Assembly: GCA_934254825.1 (NCBI GenBank)
Contig: CAKQMB010000004.1
Coordinates: 161,379-225,378, forward strand
Direction: 5' to 3'
Origin: an uncultured Clostridia bacterium
GTDB taxonomy: Bacteria; Bacillota; Clostridia; Christensenellales; Borkfalkiaceae
Length of the DNA: 64,000 nucleotides
This document shows, piece after piece, positions 47,704 to 57,108 of the stretch; positions within the stretch are counted from its first letter, which is position 1, and each line of letters starts with the position of its first letter. Made by a program: the position numbers and the translations under genes. The notes below the pieces were generated by a model. That model did no database searches, was not told where the DNA came from, and saw only the letters and a program-made list of their open reading frames with translations.

Positions 47704-50322
47704 TTATTCGCTTCTGAGAGCTTTTACGGGATCTTTTTTGCCCGCAAGCAAGGACGGAATAAGCCCCGCGACGATCGTCACGACAATCGAAGCAACGAAC
47801 AAAATGCCCGTATGCAGCGGCGAAAGAACGACCAGAGAGTTTATTCCCGTAATATTTTTCATAATTATATTGAGCGGAATTTCGGCGATAAACGTCGCGA
47901 TAATTCCCATCGCGCCCGCGATCGCGCCGATCATTCCCGTTTCGGTGACAAACAGCCGCACGACGTCCTTTTTCCTTGCGCCGACCGCTCTCAGCACGCC
48001 TATTTCCTTTGTTCTTTCGATAACGGAGACGTACGTTATAATCGCGATCATTATCGCCGAAACGATAAGCGAAACGGACGTTAAAACGACGAGGACGGAA
48101 ACGACGCTGTTCACGATCGTTCTCACAAGCCCCATCACCGAGCCTACGTTATCGACGTAGTACATTTTCTCTTCCGAGGATTTATCGTCGTTATATGCGT
48201 CGAGAACGGAAAGCATTTCTTCCTTATCCTTTATCGAGTCGGGATAGAAATTTATTCTCGTCGGCAACTCGGCATAGCCGAGATTTTCGAGCGCGGCGGT
48301 AAGATTTTTGAACTCCGCACCCGTAACCACGCTTGCCGTCGCCGAGCTTTTCTGCGCTTTCACGACCTCGGATAAAGCGGAATTTTCGATAATATAATCG
48401 TTCAGAGCCTTCGTGTAGCAAACAGGCGAGAAAAGCATTCCGTACTGCGTGTCGTCTTTAAGCTTTGCGATACAGGTTATTTTGAGTTCGTACGCGCCCG
48501 CGTTCGTCGGATGAAGTTCGTCGTCGTATGGGTTTTTGTCGTAACATTTGAGATTGTTTATATCGTCGCCTAAAATCTGCGTGAGTTTTTCGACCGCGTT
48601 CGATCCGATTTGTTTTTTAAGCGAAAGCAGAACCACGTTTCCGCGCGTGCCGTTGCTTGCGTTCGGATCGTCCCATTTTTTGCTTTTATCGGTACCGTTT
48701 CCGATATGATCGAGCTTATTGATATATTTTTCGAGCGTTATTTCGTTTGCCGAATAATTGCCGTTCGCGTTGCGGTAATACATATCGTCGTTAAGCGCGA
48801 TATAGAATTTCCCCATATCGGAACCGAGAATTTCGTCGTAAGAATAACCGATTTTGTCCTCGTCCGCCAAATTGCCGTAAAGCGCGGCGTAAACGTCGAT
48901 AAAATAAGCGACGAGATAAGAATCGGAAATCCTGCCGTTTTTATCGGTTACGAGCATAAGCTCGTTGCTTTTCGTCGGATATTCGCCCGCAAGAATTTCG
49001 TACTGCTCGTCGACAAGGCTCCTGTTTTCGGGCAGACATGTCCAGTCGTCCGCCGTGGCGACGAAAGCGTTTATGGGGTATTTAACGGAATTGTTGGAGT
49101 AAATCGGCGCCATTACCGTTTTGTAAACGTTCTTCTTTACCTTATATTCCGTCGTGTAAGTAACTTTTGATTTGTCTATGTTTTTATCGAGATAACCGAG
49201 ATATTCTTCGTTTATCGAATTCCCGGAAGCGTTTGCTCTTTCCGCCGCCTCCCAAAGCGTTTTTCTTATCGCTATCGTCCTTTCGTTTTTATCGAAAGGC
49301 ACTGTTTTATCGGTAAAATACGCGTCGAGAAAATCGTTTAAATAAGCCGTGTAATCGCTGACGGGATTGTTGCTCACCGTCACGGGGATCGAACTCATCG
49401 CGTCTTTCTGAACTTTGCTTACAAAAGCGTTGAGTCCGTTCGTGCAGGCAACGACGAGCGCGATTCCGAGAACGGATATCGCCGCCGCAACCGACGTGAG
49501 AATCGTTCTTACCTTTTTGCCCGCAAGGTTTTGCATGCTGAGCTTAGCCGCCAGGGCGTAAGGCATAAAAGAACCTTTTTCTCTTTTCTTTTTTTCTTTT
49601 TTCGCGTCCCTGCCGTCGCTCGGTTTGCCGCCTTCGCTTTTTCCGTCGTACGGCGCGGAGTCCGAAACGACTTGTCCGTCCGTCATTTTTATCGTTCTCG
49701 TGGCGTAAGCTTTCGCGAGTTCGTCGTTATGAGTTACGGTTATTACGAGCCTGTCCTTCGAAATTTCTTTCAGAAGATTCATTATAAGCACGCTGTTTTT
49801 ACTGTCGAGCGCGCCCGTAGGCTCGTCCGCGAGGATCATTTTCGGGTCGTTTACGATCGCGCGCGCAATCGCGACCCTCTGCATTTCTCCGCCCGAAAGC
49901 TGAGACGGTTTTTTACGCAAATGCTCCGAAAGTCCGACCTTAACCAATGCGTCTACCGCGCGTTTTTTGCGTTCCTCGCCCGAAATTCCGCTTATCGTGA
50001 GCGCGGTTTCAACGTTTTCGAGTACCGTCTGATGAGAGATCAGATTGTAACTCTGAAAAACGAACCCGACCTGTCTCGACCTGTATGTGTCCCAGTCCTC
50101 TTCCGAAAATTCTTTGGTGGACTTGCCGGAGATATACATATTTCCGCCGTCGTAACGGTCCAGCCCCCCGATTATGTTCAGGAGCGTTGTTTTTCCGCAA
50201 CCCGACGGACCGAGAACGCAGACGAACTCCGCAGGGCGGAATTCGAGCGAAACGCTTTTAAGCGCCTCGGTTTTTCTCTCGTCGAATCTGTATGTCTTTT
50301 TTATCCCGACAAGTTTTATCAT
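47704..50322 (-). CDS. MacB-like ABC transporter, ATPase fused to FtsX-type permease
   Basis: The 872-residue protein begins with a LolD/MacB-type ATPase (1-235: LGPSGCGKTTLLNIIGGLDR, LSGGEMQRVAIARAIV, ILADEPTGALDS), a charged linker, one helix (TILTSVAAAISVLGIALVVA), a large extracytoplasmic domain (about 300-740) and an FtsX domain with three helices (ERTKEIGVLRAVGARKKDVV). This mechanotransmission layout exports peptides or lipoproteins or senses antimicrobials. Joining ATPase to permease in this order is typical of MacB itself. The upstream gene ends at the base before its start. Confidence 0.92.
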   Translation of the reverse strand: MIKLVGIKKTYRFDERKTEALKSVSLEFRPAEFVCVLGPSGCGKTTLLNIIGGLDRYDGGNMYISGKSTKEFSEEDWDTYRSRQVGFVFQSYNLISHQTVLENVETALTISGISGEERKKRAVDALVKVGLSEHLRKKPSQLSGGEMQRVAIARAIVNDPKMILADEPTGALDSKNSVLIMNLLKEISKDRLVITVTHNDELAKAYATRTIKMTDGQVVSDSAPYDGKSEGGKPSDGRDAKKEKKKREKGSFMPYALAAKLSMQNLAGKKVRTILTSVAAAISVLGIALVVACTNGLNAFVSKVQKDAMSSIPVTVSNNPVSDYTAYLNDFLDAYFTDKTVPFDKNERTIAIRKTLWEAAERANASGNSINEEYLGYLDKNIDKSKVTYTTEYKVKKNVYKTVMAPIYSNNSVKYPINAFVATADDWTCLPENRSLVDEQYEILAGEYPTKSNELMLVTDKNGRISDSYLVAYFIDVYAALYGNLADEDKIGYSYDEILGSDMGKFYIALNDDMYYRNANGNYSANEITLEKYINKLDHIGNGTDKSKKWDDPNASNGTRGNVVLLSLKKQIGSNAVEKLTQILGDDINNLKCYDKNPYDDELHPTNAGAYELKITCIAKLKDDTQYGMLFSPVCYTKALNDYIIENSALSEVVKAQKSSATASVVTGAEFKNLTAALENLGYAELPTRINFYPDSIKDKEEMLSVLDAYNDDKSSEEKMYYVDNVGSVMGLVRTIVNSVVSVLVVLTSVSLIVSAIMIAIITYVSVIERTKEIGVLRAVGARKKDVVRLFVTETGMIGAIAGAMGIIATFIAEIPLNIIMKNITGINSLVVLSPLHTGILFVASIVVTIVAGLIPSLLAGKKDPVKALRSE

Positions 50323-52386
50323 TTAAGATACTTTCTCCGATATTGTATATTCTTCGTAAAACGCGATCGCTTCGCTTTCGGAAGGATCAACCCCCGCAAA
50401 GAAACAGCTCCCCGCGTACGCTTTGAAAAAGGCAAGTTCTTTGCCGTCGATAAATTCCGTTCCGTTCTTTTTCGCAAGCGAAATAAGCTCGGTATCTTCT
50501 CCGTTGCAGACGAAATCGACTACCGCGCCCACATTTGCGACAAGCTTTTCGCCGACCGGCGATTCGCCCGTAAATCCGCCTCCGCCGACAGGCGTCGCGT
50601 TTACGATTATATCGTACTTGACGTTTTCGGAAAGTTCGCCGAGCGCGTAAACCTCGTCGGTGAATTTTTTCTTCAAAGAGTCCGACGCGTTTTTCTTTAA
50701 CGGGTCGAAAACGTCCGTAACGGCTTTATTCGCCGTCAGAAAGTCAGCTACGTTTTTAGCCGCCACGCCCGACCCGAGAAGCAGAACTTTTTTGTTCTCT
50801 ATTTCGGTTTTACGCCTCGAAAAAGCAAACTCCAACGCCGTGGAATCGGTTGAAACGCCTTCCGTTCCCAAAATCACGTCGGGAGCCTTTGTATTTCTCG
50901 CCGTTCCCTTATATTTTATGGCTTTTTTAGCCGCGTCCGAGGCAAGCTCGAAGCAAGCCGCATAACCTTCCGAATCCTTGGTCTCGGAAAACATTTTCTT
51001 CGCGCCGCGAGCTTCTTTCACCTCGCAGACGTAGCTTTTTACGCCGAGTTTTTCCAGAACGAAAGAGTTCATCGCGGAATAACGCGCATAATCCTTCGTT
51101 CTGCAAACGTATGCGTAATGATTTGCGGCAAGAGTCGACAAAAAATCGGGATATTCCGCGTTCAAAAGGGTTTCGTCCACGATTTCGCCGCCGTTTTCCG
51201 AAACGGAAAGGGCGATAGCCGCCGCCATTCCGATTTTTGCGGAATTCATCGTTTTTACTTCGCCGCCGAGGTATCTTTCCACGCCCGTTACGGCAATTCC
51301 GCCTACGCCTTTTTCCGAAAAACGTCTGCATTTGCCGCCGACGGCGTTTATCGTCTCCGAAATCTCGTCGAAAAACGTTCTGTCGAGTTCCTTAACGGCG
51401 TTATGTTCGGCAATTATGCTTTCGCCTTTCGCCATACCCATAACAACCGCAAGCGCGGGAAGCTCGTCGAAAACCGAATAAGCTTCCTCGTCGGTAACGA
51501 GAATTGCTTTAAGATCGCTCTTTTCCGCGATAAGATCGGCGACAGGCTCGCCGCAAAGAGTGCGCCTGTTGACGATTTTGATCCTTGCGCCCATTCGTTT
51601 AAGAAGATTAAGAACTCTCGTTCTCGTGGGGTTTACCCCGACGTTCTTGCACTCCGCTCTGCCGCTTAAAAGTCCCTGCGCGAGGAAATATACCGCCTGC
51701 GTGAAATCGCCGCAGACGTAAAGCCTGGTGCCTTTTATTTCGCTTTCGTTTATATCAACCGTGTTCTCGGCTTCGTTTACCGCTATGTCCGCGCCCATTT
51801 CCTTTAAAAGTATCTCCATATGGTTGCGGGATTGTATTCCTTCCTTTATCCGGGCTTTTACTCTGCCCGTGAGCGCGCAAAGAAGAATGGACGATTTGAC
51901 CTGCGAACTGCCTATCGGAAGGAAATAATCGATAGGTCTCACCGTTTCTCCCTCGACCAGAATAGGCGGAACGCTGTAATTTTTGAGCGCGACCGTCGCC
52001 CCCATCGCTTCGAGGGGTTCTTTGACGTTTCTCATCGATCTCTGGCAAAGCCATTTGTCGCCCGTGAGTTCGAGGCGAAGTCCGCTGCCCGCGGCTATTC
52101 CGCAAAGAAAACGCATGACCGTTTCGCTTCGCTCGCAGTCTATTCTCGCCCCGCCCGAAATGTATTTCGGCGGTTTTATCTCCACTACGTTATTCTTCAC
52201 TCTGACCTTTGCGCCGAGTTTTTTTATACAGGAAATCGCCGTGTACGAATCGTCGTTCAGACACGGATTTATTACATATGTTTTACCCTTTGCGACGCAA
52301 CCGAGAATCAATGCTCTGTGCGTTACGGACGGGTCGGGCGAAACGCTGTACTGCCCGAAAATGTTGTCTTTTGAATTTATTCTCAT
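50323..52386 (-). CDS. AroA-AroE-like fusion with altered active sites
   Basis: Residues 1-415 have the EPSP synthase fold (SSQVKSSILLCALTGRVKAR, NPTRTRVLNLLKRMGARI, DELPALAVVMGMAKGE) and 420-687 that of shikimate dehydrogenase (LLLGSGVAAKNVADFL, IIVNATPVGGGGFTGESPV). The invariant Lys of the AroA motif PGSKS is Pro here (SPDPSVTHRALI), and the usual DHRMAM is NSAKIGM. In the AroE half the NVTxPxK motif is replaced by FELASDAAKK and the C-terminal Gln by Lys (LAFFKAYAG). It may be a degraded or repurposed shikimate fusion. The reading frame is intact. Neighbours are not aromatic-pathway genes. Confidence 0.8.
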   Translation of the reverse strand: MRINSKDNIFGQYSVSPDPSVTHRALILGCVAKGKTYVINPCLNDDSYTAISCIKKLGAKVRVKNNVVEIKPPKYISGGARIDCERSETVMRFLCGIAAGSGLRLELTGDKWLCQRSMRNVKEPLEAMGATVALKNYSVPPILVEGETVRPIDYFLPIGSSQVKSSILLCALTGRVKARIKEGIQSRNHMEILLKEMGADIAVNEAENTVDINESEIKGTRLYVCGDFTQAVYFLAQGLLSGRAECKNVGVNPTRTRVLNLLKRMGARIKIVNRRTLCGEPVADLIAEKSDLKAILVTDEEAYSVFDELPALAVVMGMAKGESIIAEHNAVKELDRTFFDEISETINAVGGKCRRFSEKGVGGIAVTGVERYLGGEVKTMNSAKIGMAAAIALSVSENGGEIVDETLLNAEYPDFLSTLAANHYAYVCRTKDYARYSAMNSFVLEKLGVKSYVCEVKEARGAKKMFSETKDSEGYAACFELASDAAKKAIKYKGTARNTKAPDVILGTEGVSTDSTALEFAFSRRKTEIENKKVLLLGSGVAAKNVADFLTANKAVTDVFDPLKKNASDSLKKKFTDEVYALGELSENVKYDIIVNATPVGGGGFTGESPVGEKLVANVGAVVDFVCNGEDTELISLAKKNGTEFIDGKELAFFKAYAGSCFFAGVDPSESEAIAFYEEYTISEKVS

Positions 52387-52413
52387 AAACTGTCGTTCGC
52401 TATTGTCCGTCGG

Positions 52414-53190
52414 TTATTCGATTTCGAGCGCGGCTTTTATATAGCTCATATTTTTTACCGCTTCCGCATAACCGATTTCATATATTTTGTCAAGTTTCGT
52501 TATATCCGCTCCCGAAATGTCTTTAAGATCGGGGGCTAAAACAAAATCGGAACAAGCGTAGCCCTGCACGCTCTTTTTTCCGAGTTTAACGCCGTTTTCG
52601 GGATAAAGCTCGTCGAGTGCTTTTTTGATGTTCTGATTGGTATCGGTCTCTTTTCCGAGGTCTATACCGAGTATTCTCTCCGCGCCGAGAGATTTCACGA
52701 CGTCTGCCGGAACGCTGTTTACATACGCCCCGTCCACAAGCCGCCGCCCGTCTCTCAAAACGGGTCTGAACGCAGGAGGGATCGCGCTCGAAGCCGCTAT
52801 CGCCGTGGACACTTCGCCCGCGCCCATTACGACTTCTTCGCCGCTTATAAGGTCGGTCGCTATCGCTCTGAACGGCTTAACGAGATCGTCGAAATATGCT
52901 CCGCCCGTTACGCGGCGCATTATGCCCACAAGTCCCGTTCCGCCGAGATAAAACAGCAGGATGTTCTGCGGATCGCTTACGCCCAGAGACTCTTTGAGCC
53001 TTAACATATCCCCGACGGTGTAACCTTTTGCGTAAAGCGCGCCGATGACGCTCCCTATGCTCGTCCCCGCGACGATATCGAATTCTATATTCTCCTCTTC
53101 CAGAGCTTTGAGCGCGCCTAAAAGAGCCATACCTCTCGCCCCGCCGCTGCCGAGCGCGAGACCGAGTTTTCGTTTGTTTTTGTTTCTCAT
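52414..53190 (-). CDS. Patatin-like phospholipase (RssA family)
   Basis: The 258-residue protein has the patatin catalytic dyad: oxyanion loop GSGGARGMALLGALKALEEE, nucleophile VAGTSIGSVIGALYAKG, and Asp in RRLVDGAYVNSVPADVV. It is a probable cytosolic acyl hydrolase. It is part of the run mtnN-patatin-AroAE-like-MacB-like. Confidence 0.92.
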   Translation of the reverse strand: MRNKNKRKLGLALGSGGARGMALLGALKALEEENIEFDIVAGTSIGSVIGALYAKGYTVGDMLRLKESLGVSDPQNILLFYLGGTGLVGIMRRVTGGAYFDDLVKPFRAIATDLISGEEVVMGAGEVSTAIAASSAIPPAFRPVLRDGRRLVDGAYVNSVPADVVKSLGAERILGIDLGKETDTNQNIKKALDELYPENGVKLGKKSVQGYACSDFVLAPDLKDISGADITKLDKIYEIGYAEAVKNMSYIKAALEIE

Positions 53191-53221
53191 ACTTTAAGTA
53201 TCGTTTTTTGCGCGTTTTTTA

Positions 53222-53908
53222 TTACAGTTCGCCGTCGCAAAGTTTGCAGATAAGGTTGACGTACTTTTCGGAAGCCGTATGAACAAGTTCGTTGAACTCT
53301 TCCGCTCCGCCTTCGCCGTCCGACACGGCTTTTACGATAAGGCAGGGAACACCCGCGTTTTTGCAGGTTATAAGCACGCCCGCGCTTTCCATTTCGCAAA
53401 TCGAGGCGCCGTATTTATCGTGAAGGCTTCTCTTTTCCGCATTGTCCGCGACGAATTTATCCGCGGAAGCGCAAATAACCTCGGGAAGTTTTTCGTCCGA
53501 AGCCTTGCGCGCTTTTTCCAAAAGCCCCTCGTCGCACGGGATAACCGTGCTGTCGAACTGCTCGTATCTGCCGACTTCCACGTTATCTATCGCGGAAGTA
53601 TCGAAGCCGTAATGTACCACGCCTTTGACGAGCGCGACTTTTTCTACTTTAAGGTCGGTCGTAAGGCTTCCGCAAACGCCGAAGTTTATTATCGCGTCGG
53701 GCTTTACCGTCGTTATAATATACTGAGTCGCCGCCGCCGCGAAAATTTCGCCCACGCCCGATTTAACGCACGTCACTTCGCAGTTCCCGAGTCTGAATTC
53801 GAGAACCTTGAACGCTCCGACATGCTTTTCTTTTATGTCTACGGTCTGCTTTTTCAGAAAAGAAGCAAGCTCTTCCTCCATCGCTATGACCATTCCTATC
53901 TTTTTCAT
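53222..53908 (-). CDS. mtnN: 5'-Methylthioadenosine/S-adenosylhomocysteine nucleosidase
   Basis: The 228-residue PNP_UDP_1-family enzyme hydrolyses MTA and SAH to adenine. IGMVIAMEEELASFLKK carries the catalytic Glu, INFGVCGSL the phosphate-site turn, ICEMESAGVLITCKNAGVPC the ribose-binding Glu pair and VKAVSDGE the catalytic Asp. AGGTGA precedes the ATG. It is the first gene of a long minus-strand run. Confidence 0.93.
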   Translation of the reverse strand: MKKIGMVIAMEEELASFLKKQTVDIKEKHVGAFKVLEFRLGNCEVTCVKSGVGEIFAAAATQYIITTVKPDAIINFGVCGSLTTDLKVEKVALVKGVVHYGFDTSAIDNVEVGRYEQFDSTVIPCDEGLLEKARKASDEKLPEVICASADKFVADNAEKRSLHDKYGASICEMESAGVLITCKNAGVPCLIVKAVSDGEGGAEEFNELVHTASEKYVNLICKLCDGEL

Positions 53909-53945
53909 CTGTCACCTTTTTTGAAAATTTTATATATTATATCGT

Positions 53946-54605
53946 ATGAAAAATCGTTTAATTACTCCACCCGTCGCCGCGCGTTTTAACAGAGATAGTT
54001 CCGCCGACGCGCCGAAAAAGGTTCTTATCGCGAGCGAAAATCCCCCGAAAACTTATACCGACGCTTTATCGTCGGTCGGTCTCGGTTACGATTTTTCGCT
54101 TTCGGCAGATAATATCGACGATTACGGCGGTTTGCTTCTTATCGGCGGCGGAGATATTCTCCCCGCTTATTACGGCGGAAATATCGGGTGCTTTAACGTA
54201 AATTTCGTCAAAGACAAGCTCGAATTCAATCTTTTATATCGGTTTGCCCGTAAAAACAAGCCCGTTTTGGCGATTTGCCGTGGTTTTCAGCTCGTGAACG
54301 TATTTTTCGGCGGAACGCTTAAATGCGTGAGCGGACATATGGGCAAACGCGATATTTTTCACCCCGTTTCTTCCGCGGGAAAAATTTTCGGCGATTTCGA
54401 AGAAGTGAATTCCTGTCACCGACAAGCTGTCTGCGATCTTCCCGAAAACGCGACCGTTTTATCCGTCGCGCCCGATCTTACGGCGGAAGCCGCCGTTTAC
54501 GGGGATAATATCGTCTGCGTTCAGTTCCACCCCGAAAGACTTTCCCGCTTTGCGACGGAAAAAGTTTTCGGAGAATTCAAAAGATCGATTTCCGATTATC
54601 GTTAA
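53946..54605 (+). CDS. Class I glutamine amidotransferase, peptidase C26 (PuuD-like)
   Basis: The 219-residue protein has LLIGGGDILPAYYGG, the nucleophile PVLAICRGFQLVNVFFGGTL and the His/Glu motif VQFHPERLS of gamma-glutamyl-GABA hydrolase-like enzymes. It hydrolyses gamma-glutamyl amides. There is no Shine-Dalgarno before the ATG; TATTAT lies only 5 bases upstream, perhaps another leaderless start. It is convergent with rho. Confidence 0.88.
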   Translation: MKNRLITPPVAARFNRDSSADAPKKVLIASENPPKTYTDALSSVGLGYDFSLSADNIDDYGGLLLIGGGDILPAYYGGNIGCFNVNFVKDKLEFNLLYRFARKNKPVLAICRGFQLVNVFFGGTLKCVSGHMGKRDIFHPVSSAGKIFGDFEEVNSCHRQAVCDLPENATVLSVAPDLTAEAAVYGDNIVCVQFHPERLSRFATEKVFGEFKRSISDYR

Positions 54606-54608
54606 CCC

Positions 54609-54733
54609 TTATTTTCTCGCGAGCTTTATCCGCTCGCGGATATCGATTATTTTCTTGCGAGCCTGTTCCGCTCCCGAAAGAGAATTTATCCCCCGAAAGA
54701 AAATTATTTTCTTGCGAGCTTTATCCACTCGGG
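54609..54733 (-). repeat. Three copies of the rho 3' end
   Basis: Plus-strand copies at 54609-54636, 54647-54676 and 54704-54733 share TTATTTTCTYGCGAGC followed by TTTATCC or a variant. The last is the rho C-terminus and stop (KLARK), the others are its downstream duplicates. Confidence 0.85.
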
Positions 54734-56188
54734 AACACGTTTTACGAATTCCGCGTTGTCGGGACATTTCATCATCATATCGAGAACGTTCTCGCTCGCG
54801 TTTTTATCTTCCGCAAGAAGTCTTCTTAACGAATAAGCGCAATCGAGTTCGGCTTTCGATAAAAGAAGTTCGTCCTTTCTCGTTCCCGATTTGTACAAAT
54901 CTATCGCGGGGAAAATTCTGCGTTCGGAAAGCTGACGGGAAAGCATGAGTTCCATATTGCCCGTGCCTTTGAACTCCTCGTAAATAACGTCGTCCATTCT
55001 CGAACCCGTTTCGACGAGTACGGTCGCGATTATCGTCAAGCTGCCGCCCCTGTCGATATTTCTCGCCGCGCCGAAAAATTTCTTGGGCGGCTGTAAAGCT
55101 ATCGGGTCGATACCGCCCGACAATATTTTACCCGAGGAGGGAACAGTGGAATTGTAAGCCCTTGCGAGCTTTGTAAGCGAATCGAGAAGGATTACGACGT
55201 CCTTACCGAGTTCGGCAAGTCTTTTGGCTCTCCACATTACAAGCTCGGAAACTTTGATATGGTGTTCGGCGGTTTCGTCGAAAGTGGAATAAACGACTTC
55301 GCCTTTCACGCTTTCGCGCATATCGGTAACTTCTTCCGGTCTTTCGTCGATAAGAAGGGTTATTAAATGCGCGTCGGGATAATTGTCGCCTATCGAATTG
55401 GCTATTTTTTTCAGAAGCGTTGTTTTACCCGCTTTCGGCGGCGCGACGATAAGTCCTCTCTGCCCCTTGCCTATCGGACAGAAAAGATCCATACTCCTTA
55501 TCGAAAGATCGTCTTCCGCGTCCTTTTTTTCGAGCGTAAATCTTTCCATCGGATATCTTGCGGTGAGATCGTCGAAATTCGGGCGGCGGAAAAGTCTTTC
55601 GGGAAGCTGTCCGTTCACCGAATAAACGCTTCTGAGCGCCGCCGCGCCCGTTTCGCGAAGTTTCGCGCTCGTTCCAACAATGAAATCGCCGCGGCGAAGT
55701 CCGTACTGCTTGACGACCGGTCTCGCTACGAAAACGTCTTTCGTCGTACACTCGTAATTTGCGGCTCTTAAAAATCCGTAGCCGTCGGGATGAAGTTCCA
55801 GAACGCCTTCCGCTCTCTCGTCGCTCGCAGCGGGAATTTCCCTTTTGTCAACGTCCGAAAAACTTGCGCGACCGACGTTTTCCAACAACGCGTTTTCGGA
55901 ACTTTCCGTTCTTACGGCTGCGCCTTGACTCTCTTCCCCGCTTTCGCTCAGAGCGTTCTTTTCGAAATTGTCGGCATACTCCTTCATTTCGAGCGGTTTT
56001 CTTCCCCTCGCGCTGCGTTTAGGCACGACTTCGTTTTTCTGAATGGACATAACCGCCGCTATAAGGTCGGCTTTTCCTTTTCCCCCGGGCACTCCGCCCA
56101 GACTTCTCAGAATTTTTCTGAGATCAAATATGCTTTTTGCTTTAAGGTATTCTTCGGTATAGTTGGTCATAGTGGTATTCGAAGCCAT
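54704..56188 (-). CDS. rho: Transcription termination factor Rho
   Basis: The 494-residue helicase has a Rho_N domain (KAKSIFDLRKILRSLGG), a low-complexity insert (residues about 65-130), the RNA-binding cold-shock domain (HPDGYGFLRAANYECTTKDV) and the ATPase: Walker A IVAPPKAGKTTLLKKIA, Walker B DVVILLDSLTKLARAYN, Q-loop PPKKFFGAARNIDRGGSLTI and R-loop GTGNMELMLSRQLSERRIFP. I chose the ATG at 56188 (AGAGGTGA upstream). The insert makes it about 70 residues longer than the usual Rho. Confidence 0.97.
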   Translation of the reverse strand: MASNTTMTNYTEEYLKAKSIFDLRKILRSLGGVPGGKGKADLIAAVMSIQKNEVVPKRSARGRKPLEMKEYADNFEKNALSESGEESQGAAVRTESSENALLENVGRASFSDVDKREIPAASDERAEGVLELHPDGYGFLRAANYECTTKDVFVARPVVKQYGLRRGDFIVGTSAKLRETGAAALRSVYSVNGQLPERLFRRPNFDDLTARYPMERFTLEKKDAEDDLSIRSMDLFCPIGKGQRGLIVAPPKAGKTTLLKKIANSIGDNYPDAHLITLLIDERPEEVTDMRESVKGEVVYSTFDETAEHHIKVSELVMWRAKRLAELGKDVVILLDSLTKLARAYNSTVPSSGKILSGGIDPIALQPPKKFFGAARNIDRGGSLTIIATVLVETGSRMDDVIYEEFKGTGNMELMLSRQLSERRIFPAIDLYKSGTRKDELLLSKAELDCAYSLRRLLAEDKNASENVLDMMMKCPDNAEFVKRVPEWIKLARK

Positions 56189-56274
56189 TCGGTCACCTCT
56201 CAAAAATATCTTTTATTTCTTTAAACTTTTATTCTTTAAAATTTCCGGAATTATCTGTTGAAATTATTTCCCGA

Positions 56275-56889
56275 TTAAAAATTATCGTCCGCGAAAACGT
56301 AAACGCTTTCGTATTCGGGCAAAGTCTCTTTCGTAATTTCGATCGGATTTGAAACTTTCGTAACGCCCGGCATGCGCCTTAAAAAATCGCTCGCGTCCGA
56401 AATGTCGATTTCCGATCTTTTTGTTTTATAGTGCATAGGAACGGTGATTTTCGCTTTGATCGCCTGCGCGTATTTCGCGGCTTCCGCTCCGCCGATCGTG
56501 TAATTCCCGCCGACGGGGATAAACAAAACGTCGATTTCGCCGATCTCTTCGACGAGTCTGTCGGTGAAATACTCACCGATATCGCCCATATGGCAAAATC
56601 TTATTCCGTCGATTTCGAAAACGAAAATACGGTTTTCGCCGCGGAGCGCGCCGAGACGAGGATCGTGATAGGAGTCTATCGCGAGAAATCCGTCCCCGCT
56701 CGAAGTTATGATTTTCTTCGCGTTTACGCCCGCCGTGAAATTATGATCGAAATGATTATGCGATACCGTACAGTAATCGCAAGTCACCCTCTTTAAATCG
56801 AAACCTATTCCTTCGAAAGGATCGGTCACGACGCTTTTATCTTTTCCCTGCAAAAAAAACGATGAATGTCCGAGATATTCGATTTTCAT
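56275..56889 (-). CDS. MBL-fold metal-dependent hydrolase (UPF0173-like)
   Basis: The 204-residue protein starts MKIEYLGHSSFFLQG and has the metallo-beta-lactamase motifs VSHNHFDHNF, CHMGDIGEYF and TVPMHYKTKRSEID. It belongs to the small UlaG/UPF0173-type hydrolases; the substrate is unknown. The ATG at 56889 follows GGGAG. It lies between rho and the FAD-oxidoreductase pair. Confidence 0.9.
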   Translation of the reverse strand: MKIEYLGHSSFFLQGKDKSVVTDPFEGIGFDLKRVTCDYCTVSHNHFDHNFTAGVNAKKIITSSGDGFLAIDSYHDPRLGALRGENRIFVFEIDGIRFCHMGDIGEYFTDRLVEEIGEIDVLFIPVGGNYTIGGAEAAKYAQAIKAKITVPMHYKTKRSEIDISDASDFLRRMPGVTKVSNPIEITKETLPEYESVYVFADDNF

Positions 56890-57046
56890 AAAAACTCCCG
56901 AAAAATGAAATAAAAAAATCAATCCGCCTTTTGTTTAACGCGCTTTTCGCTCGTTAACGCTTCGCGCCTTGTGTGCGTGCGCGGGCGTAAATATAGCTTA
57001 GTACAATACATTATATAGCAAAATGTCAAAAAAGTAAAACAAAAAA

Positions 57047-57069
57047 AGCCGAAATCGGTTTTTTCGGCT
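57047..57069 (-). terminator. Terminator of the FAD-oxidoreductase pair
   Basis: AGCCGAAA (57047-57054) pairs with TTTCGGCT (57062-57069), followed by seven T on the minus strand. Confidence 0.85.
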
Positions 57070-57108
57070 AATTTTCAAATTGTTTTTTATTTTTTGTCCG
57101 AAGCGTTT

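Noticed and set aside
49531..50700. A 389-codon plus-strand frame opposite the MacB-like and AroA-AroE-like genes
   Set aside because: It spans the junction of two real genes on the other strand and is explained by codon bias.
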